A stretch of DNA of 64,000 nt from Flammeovirgaceae bacterium UBA1842 (GTDB lineage Bacteria; Bacteroidota; Bacteroidia; Cytophagales; Cyclobacteriaceae). Both the position numbers and the translations under genes were made by a program. The notes below the pieces were generated by a model. That model saw nothing but the letters and a program-made list of their open reading frames with translations, ran no database searches and was not told the origin of the DNA. The stretch is from contig DDIU01000015.1 in the NCBI GenBank assembly GCA_002338655.1, forward strand, positions 248,001 to 312,000, read 5' to 3'. Positions 25,759 to 35,864 of the stretch are shown here, piece by piece (the first letter of the stretch is position 1; every line of letters begins with the position of its first letter).

Positions 25759-28700
25759 ATGAAAATCATTAATATTTTATTATTAAACTTACTTGCCCTC
25801 ACTACTTTTTCGCAGTCTTCCGGGATTCAAGCGACCAAATATCAAGGCTGTATCCCCCTTGCGGTGACCTTCAATACTAATTTGACCAATGTAAAAAGTT
25901 ATAATTGGGATTTTAAAAATGGCGATGTTTCAAGTATTGCCGCACCCTCCATTCTATTCGAAACTGTAGGTGAATTTAATGTAAGCCTAACAGTAACCTA
26001 TAATAACAATAACCAAGAGACTTTTAACATAGCCACCCCAATAAAGGTAGCTGATAAACCAGCTCCGGATTTTACCATTACCGCTACAGAATATTGTAAC
26101 AACACCCCTATCACCTTCACCAATCTTACATCAGATGCCAGTACCTACCTATGGGACTTTGGCGATGGAGAGTCTTCCACACAAACCAACCCTAACCACG
26201 CTTATGATAAAGGTGGTGTCTATACTGTTTCATTAATAGCCTACAATGAACTGGGCTGCGCAGGCTTAGTAGTAAAGCAAAATCTAATAAGAATAAATGA
26301 GGTAGAAGGACTTACCATTGGTTCAAACAAAACAATAGCATGTACAAACAGCTCAACTATAGAATTCAGCTCACCGGACACTTACACAAGCTGGCTATGG
26401 GACTTTGGAGATGGGAAGCAAGCAACAACATCATCAGCAAACCACACCTATTCTGGCGCAGGCAAGTATAACGTTTCTTTGCAGGTACAAGATAAAAATG
26501 GTTGTACATCCTCGATTATAAAAAACAATTATATAGAAATAAAGGCTCCTCCCACCCCCTCCATTTCCTATTCTGATAGTCTCCTCTGCGTTGGAGGACA
26601 AATATTATTTAAAAACCTTACCAAAAATACGGAGAATGTACTCTGGTCATTTAGCGATGGTTATAGCACCAGTGAAAACTCCTTCTCACGTACGTTTGAT
26701 ACTCCCGGTGACTATGATCTTGTTGTCATTATCAATGGGGATAATGGGTGTACTACCCAACTGATCAAAAATAAACTGATAACTGTAGTTGATGTCGAGA
26801 CACCTGATATTGATATAACCAATACAGTAGGCTGCTCCCCACTTACAAGCACATTTATAAATAATACACCAGGTGCCATTGCTTATGATTGGGAAGTTGA
26901 CGGGGTAAATTATACTTCCAAGACTTTCGAGCACATATTTGAACAACCTGGAACCTATAGTGTAATAGCCAAGACTGTTTATAATTCCGGATGCGTAAAC
27001 ATCAATACCTACGAGTCATTAATTGTTGTTAATAGTGATGAAATAAGCATTTCAGCAGACAATTACACCGGTTGCCAGCCGCTTACAACACAGTTTTCCT
27101 TTTCCAATAATAATGTGAGCAACATAGTTTGGGACTTTGGAAACGGTAAAACATCTGACGAATTGGCACCAACTGTAGTCTATAATAATTCTGGACAATA
27201 TACGGCAAGGGCTACCTATACCAACGAATATGGATGCGTTCAGACTATTACTTTGGACAAACCCATTATTGTAAATAAAAACAGTATTAATTATAGCACT
27301 CCTGATAAACCCATCTATACTTGTGAGGCTGTAAACGTATATTTCAGGGGTGGAATGGGCAAAGAATTTTGGGAATGGGACTTTGGAGATGGAAATACGT
27401 CAGATCTGATGAACCCTTCGCATTTTTATAGTGAACCCGGTAGCTACAATGTATCTTTAAAAACAAATAATGAATTTGGCTGTACCTCAGTAATTTCAAA
27501 TTATAACCACATTATAGTAAGCCAAATTTCTGCTTCATTTACTGCGGCTATTGTTGATACCACAGCCGGTTGCCCTAATTTCACCGTCCAATTTGAAAGT
27601 ACAACAACCGATGCCGATAAGTACCTCTGGAGATTTGACGGTGGAATCACCAGTACATCTCCTAATCCGACCGCTTCATTTGCAACCAATGGACAGATAT
27701 CCGCCTATGTAACCGCATGGGATAATAATGGATGCTACAGTACTACTTCAGAACTAATTGCTTCACCATGGCTCTATTGTGAAGTTGATTTTGATGGCCC
27801 TGGCGGAAGCACAATACTTCCTGATTCCCTATTTGAATATCATAATTACATCAATTTGTGTTCAGCACCATCGGAGATAAAATTTGCCAATCCCGCCATG
27901 GATGCAAAATCATGGTACTGGGATTTCGGTGATGGAAATAATTCATCAGAAAAAACCCCCAGCCATGTTTTCCAAAGTGAAGGCATTTATCAGGTGGATA
28001 TAATTGTCGAATTTAATAATGGAAATATAGACACACTTGAAAACTATACTGAAGTCGTAATTCAGAGTCCAGACATTGATTATAACTACGTAGTAAACGA
28101 AGTATGTGGCAATTACGAAGTACAATTTAGCAGCTTAGATTCAGATGCTTCTTTATGGGAATGGGATTTTGGTGATGGAACTACCTCAACACAAAAAGAC
28201 CCAATAAAAGTATTTACTAAGTCAGGCGTATTTCAAGTTCAACTCAAGACCCGTGACACCCTGACTTGTGAAGTACAAATCGTAAAAAATGTAATTATAG
28301 GCAACCCCTATCTGCAATTTGACTACAGTAACAATATATGCCAAGGTGAAACCATCAATATAAAACACAATATTGAGGGCTTCAGTAAATTTGCCTGGGA
28401 CTTTGGCGATGGTGCAATAGTTAATGCTGAAGAACCCTCTCATAATTACACTGAACGGGGCACCTATTCAATAAAACTTACGCTGGAAGATAAATCTGGC
28501 TGCTTTAAAGAGATCGAATTGCCCAACCCGGTTGTAGTGAATGACCCTAAAGCTGATTTTGAAGTAGTGGGAAAAGACACAGGTTGTAATTCCCTATCGG
28601 TCAAGTTTAAAAACAATTCAGTAGGTGCCAATAATTGGCAATGGACTTTTGGTAATGATTCTACCTCAATAAATAAGAACCCGGCAATAACTTATTCTAG

Positions 28701-31041
28701 TGGCACATATGATGTTACGCTCATAGCAGGGCAAGCAGGATGCTATGACACGCTAAGAAAAAGTAATTTAATTCAGGTGGATTATATAAATACCGACTTT
28801 AGCTATTCACAAAATCAAGTTTGTTTGCCTTCTGAAGTGGTTTTCACTGATAAAAGTACAAATGCCACTTCTTGGCATTGGGATTTTCGTGATGGCCATT
28901 TTTCAACGGAGCAAAACCCAACCCATACTTATGAAACCATGCCTGAGACACCAGTAATACTGACAGTTGAAAATGCGACTGGATGCCAAACAAAGAAGAA
29001 AATATCTATAGGTCCGTTCTTCAATCCTGATTTCACTTCGGAAGTTGTAAGCGGATGTGAGCCTCTTGAAGTCAATTTCAGTGCAGACAATAAGAATACA
29101 ATTAGCTGGTTTTGGGATTTTGGTGATGGTAATACCGCAACCACAAAAACAGTGAGCCATATCTACAAAACCAAAGGCAACTATACCGTAAAGCTGATAT
29201 CAGAATCTAAATTTAACTGTTATGATACGCTCATAAAAGAAAATTATATAAAAGTAGAAGGCGTGAAATCACTTTTTAAAGCCAACTATTCGGAATCAAC
29301 ATGTGTGCCCTTTATAGTCAGTTTTGAAAATCAATCTGTAGGTGCAAATAAGTACCATTGGATATTTGGTGATAATTCCACCTCCTCTAGCCCCAACCCT
29401 GTTCATATATATTCAACCGTAGGTGAGTTTGATGTATCATTGGTTTCTTTTAATAGCGTTGGCTGCAGAGACACATTAACCCTTCAAAATTTGGTAAACG
29501 CCACGGGCCCGGATACGGATTTTGAAATGTCTGATACCTCTGTGTGCTACCCACAGTCTATTCAGTTTTATGATAAATCTGCAAGCTCGAATTCGTGGAA
29601 ATGGTTTTTTGGTGATGGGAATATATCTGAGCTGCAGAATCCCGAGTATGCATACACACAGCCAGGTCGATACGAAATAACCCTTTTAGCTACAGATTTA
29701 AATGGGTGTCAGCAAAAAGCTCATAGCAAGTATGTTAATGTGATACCCGTGCCAGTTGCTAAGTTTGATGTTGGAGATTATGACTATTGTCTTCCCGTTA
29801 CGGTGAATGTCAATAACCAAAGCACTAATCTTCAAAATGAATCCTTTACATGGGACTTTGGTAATAATTACGAAACGGATAGTATTAATCCCATTGTGAC
29901 TTATATTCAGCCCGGGATGTACACTGTTTCACTTACCGTATCCAACGAAGGGATTTGTACCGACACATTTACTTATAACAAAGAAATAACGGTCTACGAT
30001 ACCACTTATCAAGAACAACCAAATGTTTTTGTTTTGACTGTGGCCAATGATAAATCAATAGAAATGCAGTATGAACCTTATCCGAATAACAACTACAGGT
30101 ATGAGGTGGTTTACAAAAATAAAAATGCCCAGAATGAATTTGTGGTCTGTGATACAATTTGGCATTCCAACTCCACAAAATACAACGATACAGAGGTATT
30201 TACGATGGAGAATTCCTATGCCTATAGGATTCAAACACATTTATATTGCAACAGTCCAGCTCCTATTGATGAGCTAATTACTTATAAGTCCATACTATTG
30301 ACCTCTGTGGGTTCGGAATCCATTGACAATGATATTCACCTGAAATGGACTGCCTACGAAGGCCATGGTTTTGACTATTATTCCATAATTAGAAGTCAGG
30401 ATAGTGGACCTTGGAAGGATATTGATAAAGTGGATCCGGGAACACTATCTTTTACTGATAGCGAAGACTTATGCCCAGGAATATATCATTACAAAATATT
30501 GGCAGTAAACCTTGATAACAATGAATACTATTCGGCCAGTAATACCATTGAAGCTTCTCCTATAGAAAATGTTTTCCTTAAACAAAAAGTAGATGTGATC
30601 AGAACTACCATCGAAGAAAATAAATACACCTATACTGAATGGAAAGACCCTGAAATTGGCCCGGATAAAGTGCTTTACTATGAGATTCTAAAATCCACGG
30701 ATGGCGTTGATTTTGAATCAATTGACAAAGTACCAAAAGGGATCAATAGCTATTTTGATCAAGATGTGGATATTGAAAAACAGCGCTACATTTATAAAAT
30801 TGCGGTGGTAAACACATGTGACGTTATTGGTGAGGATAGTAATACTGGAAGTTCTATCAATTTACAAAAACAGGCAGATCAATATATCAACAAACTATAC
30901 TGGACACCCTACTCAGGATGGAAAGGTGGCACCAGTAAATACCTTCTACAACGGCTCAATGAATACGGCCAATGGGAAGTGGTACAGATCATCGATAGCA
31001 CTCAAGTAGAGCATATCATTGATTTAAGTAAGGAAAATTGA
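25759..31041 (+). CDS. Giant exported PKD-repeat and fn3-like protein without its own sorting domain
   Basis: 1760 residues. Signal peptide about 1-18 (TTFSQ). About seventeen PKD-type modules follow (residues 20-1412), recognisable by WDFGDG-like motifs, some degenerate (YDWEVDG, YLWRFDGG, WQWTFGND), many with a Cys pair. Then come three fn3-like domains (about 1417-1512, 1513-1602, 1603-1698) and a fourth that stops after NKLYWTPYSGW...HIIDLSKEN, before strands F and G. No T9SS CTD is present, and none is encoded in the 45 bp before the next, convergent gene. It starts 10 bp after the CTD gene. Proteins of this build are cell-surface adhesins; a surface location via the separate CTD protein is proposed. 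Confidence 0.88.
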   Translation: MKIINILLLNLLALTTFSQSSGIQATKYQGCIPLAVTFNTNLTNVKSYNWDFKNGDVSSIAAPSILFETVGEFNVSLTVTYNNNNQETFNIATPIKVADKPAPDFTITATEYCNNTPITFTNLTSDASTYLWDFGDGESSTQTNPNHAYDKGGVYTVSLIAYNELGCAGLVVKQNLIRINEVEGLTIGSNKTIACTNSSTIEFSSPDTYTSWLWDFGDGKQATTSSANHTYSGAGKYNVSLQVQDKNGCTSSIIKNNYIEIKAPPTPSISYSDSLLCVGGQILFKNLTKNTENVLWSFSDGYSTSENSFSRTFDTPGDYDLVVIINGDNGCTTQLIKNKLITVVDVETPDIDITNTVGCSPLTSTFINNTPGAIAYDWEVDGVNYTSKTFEHIFEQPGTYSVIAKTVYNSGCVNINTYESLIVVNSDEISISADNYTGCQPLTTQFSFSNNNVSNIVWDFGNGKTSDELAPTVVYNNSGQYTARATYTNEYGCVQTITLDKPIIVNKNSINYSTPDKPIYTCEAVNVYFRGGMGKEFWEWDFGDGNTSDLMNPSHFYSEPGSYNVSLKTNNEFGCTSVISNYNHIIVSQISASFTAAIVDTTAGCPNFTVQFESTTTDADKYLWRFDGGITSTSPNPTASFATNGQISAYVTAWDNNGCYSTTSELIASPWLYCEVDFDGPGGSTILPDSLFEYHNYINLCSAPSEIKFANPAMDAKSWYWDFGDGNNSSEKTPSHVFQSEGIYQVDIIVEFNNGNIDTLENYTEVVIQSPDIDYNYVVNEVCGNYEVQFSSLDSDASLWEWDFGDGTTSTQKDPIKVFTKSGVFQVQLKTRDTLTCEVQIVKNVIIGNPYLQFDYSNNICQGETINIKHNIEGFSKFAWDFGDGAIVNAEEPSHNYTERGTYSIKLTLEDKSGCFKEIELPNPVVVNDPKADFEVVGKDTGCNSLSVKFKNNSVGANNWQWTFGNDSTSINKNPAITYSSGTYDVTLIAGQAGCYDTLRKSNLIQVDYINTDFSYSQNQVCLPSEVVFTDKSTNATSWHWDFRDGHFSTEQNPTHTYETMPETPVILTVENATGCQTKKKISIGPFFNPDFTSEVVSGCEPLEVNFSADNKNTISWFWDFGDGNTATTKTVSHIYKTKGNYTVKLISESKFNCYDTLIKENYIKVEGVKSLFKANYSESTCVPFIVSFENQSVGANKYHWIFGDNSTSSSPNPVHIYSTVGEFDVSLVSFNSVGCRDTLTLQNLVNATGPDTDFEMSDTSVCYPQSIQFYDKSASSNSWKWFFGDGNISELQNPEYAYTQPGRYEITLLATDLNGCQQKAHSKYVNVIPVPVAKFDVGDYDYCLPVTVNVNNQSTNLQNESFTWDFGNNYETDSINPIVTYIQPGMYTVSLTVSNEGICTDTFTYNKEITVYDTTYQEQPNVFVLTVANDKSIEMQYEPYPNNNYRYEVVYKNKNAQNEFVVCDTIWHSNSTKYNDTEVFTMENSYAYRIQTHLYCNSPAPIDELITYKSILLTSVGSESIDNDIHLKWTAYEGHGFDYYSIIRSQDSGPWKDIDKVDPGTLSFTDSEDLCPGIYHYKILAVNLDNNEYYSASNTIEASPIENVFLKQKVDVIRTTIEENKYTYTEWKDPEIGPDKVLYYEILKSTDGVDFESIDKVPKGINSYFDQDVDIEKQRYIYKIAVVNTCDVIGEDSNTGSSINLQKQADQYINKLYWTPYSGWKGGTSKYLLQRLNEYGQWEVVQIIDSTQVEHIIDLSKEN

Positions 31042-31085
31042 TTGGCAGTTAAGCAGTCACAATTCACATAAAGTGTCTCATAAAA

Positions 31086-31502
31086 TCAAAAATGTATTGG
31101 GAAATTCTTTTTAAGGATTTTGGTCAGTGACTCTTCATTTAAATATTTATTTTCAAAATCATTTACCAAGTCATTACCCAGGGCCTTAGTCTTATCATCC
31201 GGATTTAAAGAAGTAGATAACATTACAATAACAAGCTTACCTTTTTGACTGTTATCTAATTTTTTATATGCTTCTAAAAACTCCCACCCATTCATTACTG
31301 GCATATTTATGTCCAGAAATATAATATCTGGTTTAGGATGTTTACCCTCAATCTCGGATACCAAAAAGTCAATCGCTTCCTGTCCATTGTTGGCTATTTC
31401 AACATTGTCTGTAACATTCATTTTCGTCAGCAAACGTTTATGGAAATAATTGCAATCCTCATCGTCATCCACCAATAAAACACGGTTTAATTTCTTCTTC
31501 AT
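31086..31502 (-). CDS. Stand-alone CheY-like response regulator (Rcp1 type)
   Basis: 138 residues, one receiver domain. Acidic pocket D12-D13-D14, phosphoacceptor D64 (IIFLDINMPVMNGWEF) and a conserved MLSTS on strand 4. The usual strand-5 Lys is in or near FENKYLNEE. No output domain. Its ATG overlaps the TGA of the upstream kinase gene by 4 bp (ATGA), so it is the probable cognate receiver. Regulators of this kind often follow PAS or phytochrome-type kinases. Confidence 0.9.
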   Translation of the reverse strand: MKKKLNRVLLVDDDEDCNYFHKRLLTKMNVTDNVEIANNGQEAIDFLVSEIEGKHPKPDIIFLDINMPVMNGWEFLEAYKKLDNSQKGKLVIVMLSTSLNPDDKTKALGNDLVNDFENKYLNEESLTKILKKNFPIHF

Positions 31503-34276
31503 ATAAATTCAGTTAAGATGGTAAAGTAAAATGTAGTCCCTTTATTTATTTTTGATTCAACCCAAATACTTCCATTATGGATCTCAATAATTTTTTTAAC
31601 ATGTGCCAATCCGATACCTGTTCCCTCATACTCATCTCTCTTGTGCGCCTTTCTGAAAATAGTAAATACCAATTCAAAATCTTTTTCAGCTATTCCTATT
31701 CCATTGTCTTCAAATTTAAATTGCCAGCCTCCAACTATCTTTTCGGCACTAATGGCCAATTCAGGAGTGGCATCTTCCCGGCTAAATTTAATCGCATTAT
31801 GTATAAGGTTTTGGAACAGCAACTTCAATTCTAGCGGATAAGCCTTTAATTTGGGTAGATTTTTATCAATAATCACTGCATGCTTAGACTCTATTAGTGA
31901 ATTGAGATCGGCCTTAACTGAATCTAAAACCTCATTACAATCTAACATTTTCAGTTCTTTCGGCTTGCTAAGTCTGGAATAATCCAATAAGCCTAATATA
32001 AGTGCCTCCATGCGAGTCGATGCATTTAATATGGATTTTGTTAAGTGCCGTACGTCAGCATTCATAAGGTCATGGTACTCGTCTATCAGGAGTTGTATAT
32101 AGTTTTTAATTGTTAGTAAAGGTTCCTTAAGGTCATGGGAGGTGATATAGACCAATTGCTCCATATCCTTACTTTTTAACTGTACTATGTCCATTTTTAA
32201 TTGTTCCATCTTCCTACGCTCAGTTAAGTCCCAAATCACATTGCTGAACCCGGTTAATCTACCCCGATCATCATGTATACTAGTAATATTAGCACTTGCC
32301 CAAAATTTCTCCCCATTTTTCCTGACTCTCCAACCATCATCCTGTACTTGTCCATTTCTTTTTGCCGTCTCTATCAACTTTTTAGGTTTATCTTGATCCC
32401 GATCTTCTTTTGTGTAAAATTTTTGCCAGTTTTCCCCAAGTATCTCACTTTCCGTATAGCCTTTTATTGTCTCCGCTCCTTTATTCCAATTTTGGATGTT
32501 CCCTTTGGTATCTAGCAGTATAATGGCATAGTCTTTAATTTCGGCAATTGCCTTATGGAAGGTTTTTAATGTTGACTCTGCCGTTCTTATGTCAGTTATA
32601 TCCCAATTGGTCCCAATCATTCTATAGGCATTCCCACTTTCATCACGTTGTACAAGTGCCAGCGACCTGATATAACGTATGGATTCATCAGGCCACAATA
32701 TTCTAAATTCGGTATCGAGTTCTTTTTCACCATTAATGGCCATTTGCATTTCTAGATCTATTCTTTCCATGTCATCAGGATGTAAGCCATTTATCCATGT
32801 TTCGAAATCCCCTTTATAGGTATTCTTAGAAATGCCATATAGCTCCAACATCCTATCATCCAATATTAACTTTTTATTAAGGATGTCATAATCCCAAATA
32901 CCTATTTTAGAACCCCTTGTAGCCAACAACAAACGATCAGCCGTTTGTTTTAACTTTTCTTCCGCTCGTCTTCTTTCTGAAATATCGCTTGATAGTACCG
33001 TTACACCAATTACCTCTTGATCATCATTCTTAATTGGGTTATACTTTGTTTCAAATGTTATTGACCCACCGTAGACCTCTGTTTTCGAATGATTCTCTCC
33101 GCCAAGTGCCCGATCAATATTTTGCTTAGCTTTTTTACGGTCTTCTTTGGTCATGTATTCAAGCAAATTCTTATTTACAGTAATGTCAACGCCATAAATA
33201 CCATCAGTAGCTTCTTTAAAAGCACTATTAAAATTTAACAAATTATATTCTGTGTCTATGGAGAAGATCATTATGTCTTTCAGGCTTTCAATACTAGAAT
33301 AGAGTAAATTATGAGCCTCCTTGATTTGCCGTACAGCATGTTTTTCTAATTTACTTTCCCTATTTAATGAAGAAATGATAAACCAAATCAAACCCACCAA
33401 AATAACGGTAATGGATACAATCATTAATACAATACCGTATTCCATTGAAAACGAATTCTTATCAAGGACTTCAAGCCAGAAATAACCAAGGCTCAACGGT
33501 GTTATTATTGCTATTGGTAATAAAATCCTCCCCACCCTTCCCCCTTCATAGGGGCTGGTAATTTCCTTCATGAATCCCTTATCACTAGTTTGAAAAAAGA
33601 CTGCTAGTGCAAAAACAAAAAAACATAAGGCGGTGTGTATGGCCATTGGTATGAGCGACAGAACACCAATGAATTCCTTTACATTAAATAAATATCCAAA
33701 TATGGAATATAATGAGAATCCCATAATCACCATGGCCATAAATTGTAGCAACTTAGATAGCCTTATTGACTGTGGAAGAAAAATAACGATACCTGACAAT
33801 AAGAATAAAAATGCAGTGTTTGGCCCCATTCTACTCGAAAGATTATTTAAATCATCTACCCTTAACTGCTCTTTAAAGAATATTTTGTCAATTTGTGGGT
33901 TTACATCAAAAAATTCTCCCAAAATCCGCCAAAAAGCGAGCATGGTAAGCACTAGTATTAAAACTTTGGCAACCCACAGCGTGTGAACGCGTTTTATGTA
34001 AAATATTAACCAAGAGGCTAGCCCCAATAAAATAAGACCAAAAGCGGTCATGGGATTCATGGCCACCAATCCAGGTATTGGTCTTTTGATTGGATCAATT
34101 TCGAAGCACCATCCCAACAGTACAATTAATCCAACAATAATAATGGCACCTATCATTACCTTAGAAAACATGCTTAGCCATGCATGAATGTTTCTATTTT
34201 GAATTTTATGATGGACCATATCAAATATTCTGAGAATCAAAAGGAATATAGGTTTTCTAACACTAATCTTTTGCAC
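31499..34276 (-). CDS. Multi-TM, multi-PAS sensor histidine kinase
   Basis: 925 residues. The N-terminal membrane domain (about 30-305, around eight TM helices) contains a repeated motif, MNPMTAFGLILLGLA, MGPNTAFLFLLSGI and MAIHTALCFFVFALA. Three PAS/PAC domains follow (about 325-440, 445-565 and 570-690), then HisKA with H714 (ITSHDLKEPLLTIK) and HATPase_c with N box (NLIHNAIKFSR), G1 (EDNGIGIA) and G2 (GTGIGLAHV). The receiver protein overlapping it by 4 bp is the likely partner. Start uncertain: a Met at codon 20 is an alternative. Ligand unknown. Confidence 0.9.
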   Translation of the reverse strand: MQKISVRKPIFLLILRIFDMVHHKIQNRNIHAWLSMFSKVMIGAIIIVGLIVLLGWCFEIDPIKRPIPGLVAMNPMTAFGLILLGLASWLIFYIKRVHTLWVAKVLILVLTMLAFWRILGEFFDVNPQIDKIFFKEQLRVDDLNNLSSRMGPNTAFLFLLSGIVIFLPQSIRLSKLLQFMAMVIMGFSLYSIFGYLFNVKEFIGVLSLIPMAIHTALCFFVFALAVFFQTSDKGFMKEITSPYEGGRVGRILLPIAIITPLSLGYFWLEVLDKNSFSMEYGIVLMIVSITVILVGLIWFIISSLNRESKLEKHAVRQIKEAHNLLYSSIESLKDIMIFSIDTEYNLLNFNSAFKEATDGIYGVDITVNKNLLEYMTKEDRKKAKQNIDRALGGENHSKTEVYGGSITFETKYNPIKNDDQEVIGVTVLSSDISERRRAEEKLKQTADRLLLATRGSKIGIWDYDILNKKLILDDRMLELYGISKNTYKGDFETWINGLHPDDMERIDLEMQMAINGEKELDTEFRILWPDESIRYIRSLALVQRDESGNAYRMIGTNWDITDIRTAESTLKTFHKAIAEIKDYAIILLDTKGNIQNWNKGAETIKGYTESEILGENWQKFYTKEDRDQDKPKKLIETAKRNGQVQDDGWRVRKNGEKFWASANITSIHDDRGRLTGFSNVIWDLTERRKMEQLKMDIVQLKSKDMEQLVYITSHDLKEPLLTIKNYIQLLIDEYHDLMNADVRHLTKSILNASTRMEALILGLLDYSRLSKPKELKMLDCNEVLDSVKADLNSLIESKHAVIIDKNLPKLKAYPLELKLLFQNLIHNAIKFSREDATPELAISAEKIVGGWQFKFEDNGIGIAEKDFELVFTIFRKAHKRDEYEGTGIGLAHVKKIIEIHNGSIWVESKINKGTTFYFTILTEFI

Positions 34277-34467
34277 TAATAATTAGCAAAAGATTAATCA
34301 TTTAACCTAATCACAAATAGTATAATTTATATATATCAGAATATAATTTATACTATTTACGGATAGATAGATATTAATATTATAGAATGGAAATATAACT
34401 AATTGAAATACAACTAATTACCCCTTATTTTAATTGCCACATTAGTTCACCTGACATTCTTGGCCAT

Positions 34468-34499
34468 AAAAAAACCCCACAAATTTTGTAGGGTTTTTA
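34468..34499 (-). terminator. Terminator of the tldD-tldE operon
   Basis: AAAAACCC-C-ACAAA pairs with TTTGT-A-GGGTTTTT with one mismatch, and the minus strand runs on into T7. It lies 19 bp after the tldE stop; the A- and T-runs on both sides could also stop transcripts from the other direction. Confidence 0.8.
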
Positions 34500-34517
34500 A
34501 TCTATGAATCCCGTTGA

Positions 34518-35834
34518 TTATACAGCATCCGAAAGACTGGTAAACGTGAAATCCCTGATCTTCATATAGGGGATCAGGTTTCCATTAACCCTTTCCTGTT
34601 GCCCCAAGGTTTCCAGGTTGTTAAGCATAATGATAGGGCTCTCATTAAACCTGAAGTTTTTAATGGGATGTTTGATCTTTCCATTCTCGATAAAGAAAGT
34701 ACCGTCTCGGGTTAACCCAGTATATAATAATGTCTGTGGATCAACGGCTCTGATATACCACAAACGGGTTACCAAAATACCTTTTTTAGTGTCTTTGATC
34801 ATTTCTTCCAAGGTAGCACTACCTCCATCCATGATACCATTACTTGGGAATGGAACCGGATCAACGCCTTTTTCCTTTGCCCAATAGCGGCTATAGAACA
34901 TATTTTTAGCCACTCCATTTTCAATGATAGACATTTTCTTCAAAGGCTCTCCCCCTCCGTTCCACGGAGATGAAGGTACTTCGTCATTCAATGGGTCCGT
35001 CCAAATATTCACCCGTTCATCTACAATTTTTTCACCTAGCTTGGTGCCACCACCTTCTTTAGACATAAAACTTCTGCCCTCATCAGCACTTCGTGCATTA
35101 AATGAGAAAAGCATGTTACCCAAAAGTTGCTCAGCCGCAGCTGGCTCAAGGATCACAGTATACTTTCCGGGTTCTATGGCCTTTGCCTCTCTAGACAACA
35201 CTGCCTTATCTATGGCTCGCTTAGAGGCTGCTGCCGCTTCCAACTTATTGACATCGGTAACATCACGGCTTGCCCAACCTGAGCCGGTGCCATCATTGGT
35301 TCGCATTGTGACGGTAAAATTCGCATTAGTAGACCTATTATAAGCAAATAGGCCATTGGAATTCATCATCGCACTAAAGCTATTGGAATCATCTAAAAAT
35401 CCAGCAGCAGTAACATCCTTAGCCGCAGCTGGTGTGATACTTTCAATTGCCACCTTAGCCCTAAAGTCTGGAGTAATGTTGGCCGTTGACTCATTATAGG
35501 TTTTTGATTCATCATAAGTTTGTGGTCCTAATGGTTCCATGAACTCAGGGTTTTCAGGTGATAATTTTGCCAGTTCCTCGGCTCTTTTTACCACTTTTTC
35601 CAGAGAGGCATCGTCAAATTCATCTATGGTGGCCGTACCCGCTCTTTTCCCAAAGCTGCACTGTACTGCAAGGTTTTGATTTGACCTATGTCCGGCAGTA
35701 GAAACAGTATTTCGGGCATAACGTATATTGCCGCTTTCGCTACCATTTAAATTTACTTCGCACGAATCAGCACTGGAATAGGCGATCGCCTTCTCCATGA
35801 TTTTACGTGCTTCTTGTTCAGAATATATTGCCAT
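34518..35834 (-). CDS. tldE: TldE/PmbA-type partner of the TldD protease
   Basis: 438 residues, no signal peptide. It has the TldD/PmbA fold pattern (NIRYARNTVSTAGHRSNQN, LEPAAAEQLLGNMLFSF) but no HExxxH zinc motif, as expected of the non-catalytic TldE subunit. TldD and TldE form a heterodimer that degrades or trims unfolded or modified peptides. The gene is 30 bp downstream of tldD in the same operon. Its lack of an export signal contrasts with the signal-bearing TldD. Confidence 0.9.
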   Translation of the reverse strand: MAIYSEQEARKIMEKAIAYSSADSCEVNLNGSESGNIRYARNTVSTAGHRSNQNLAVQCSFGKRAGTATIDEFDDASLEKVVKRAEELAKLSPENPEFMEPLGPQTYDESKTYNESTANITPDFRAKVAIESITPAAAKDVTAAGFLDDSNSFSAMMNSNGLFAYNRSTNANFTVTMRTNDGTGSGWASRDVTDVNKLEAAAASKRAIDKAVLSREAKAIEPGKYTVILEPAAAEQLLGNMLFSFNARSADEGRSFMSKEGGGTKLGEKIVDERVNIWTDPLNDEVPSSPWNGGGEPLKKMSIIENGVAKNMFYSRYWAKEKGVDPVPFPSNGIMDGGSATLEEMIKDTKKGILVTRLWYIRAVDPQTLLYTGLTRDGTFFIENGKIKHPIKNFRFNESPIIMLNNLETLGQQERVNGNLIPYMKIRDFTFTSLSDAV

Positions 35835-35864
35835 TTTATTTATTCATTTTTCGTTTTACAATCA

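Noticed and set aside
31020..31085. Frameshift or premature stop removing the C-terminal domain of the PKD protein
   Set aside because: The 45 bp downstream encode no sorting-domain sequence in any frame before the convergent regulator gene begins; the sorting domain is found upstream in its own gene.
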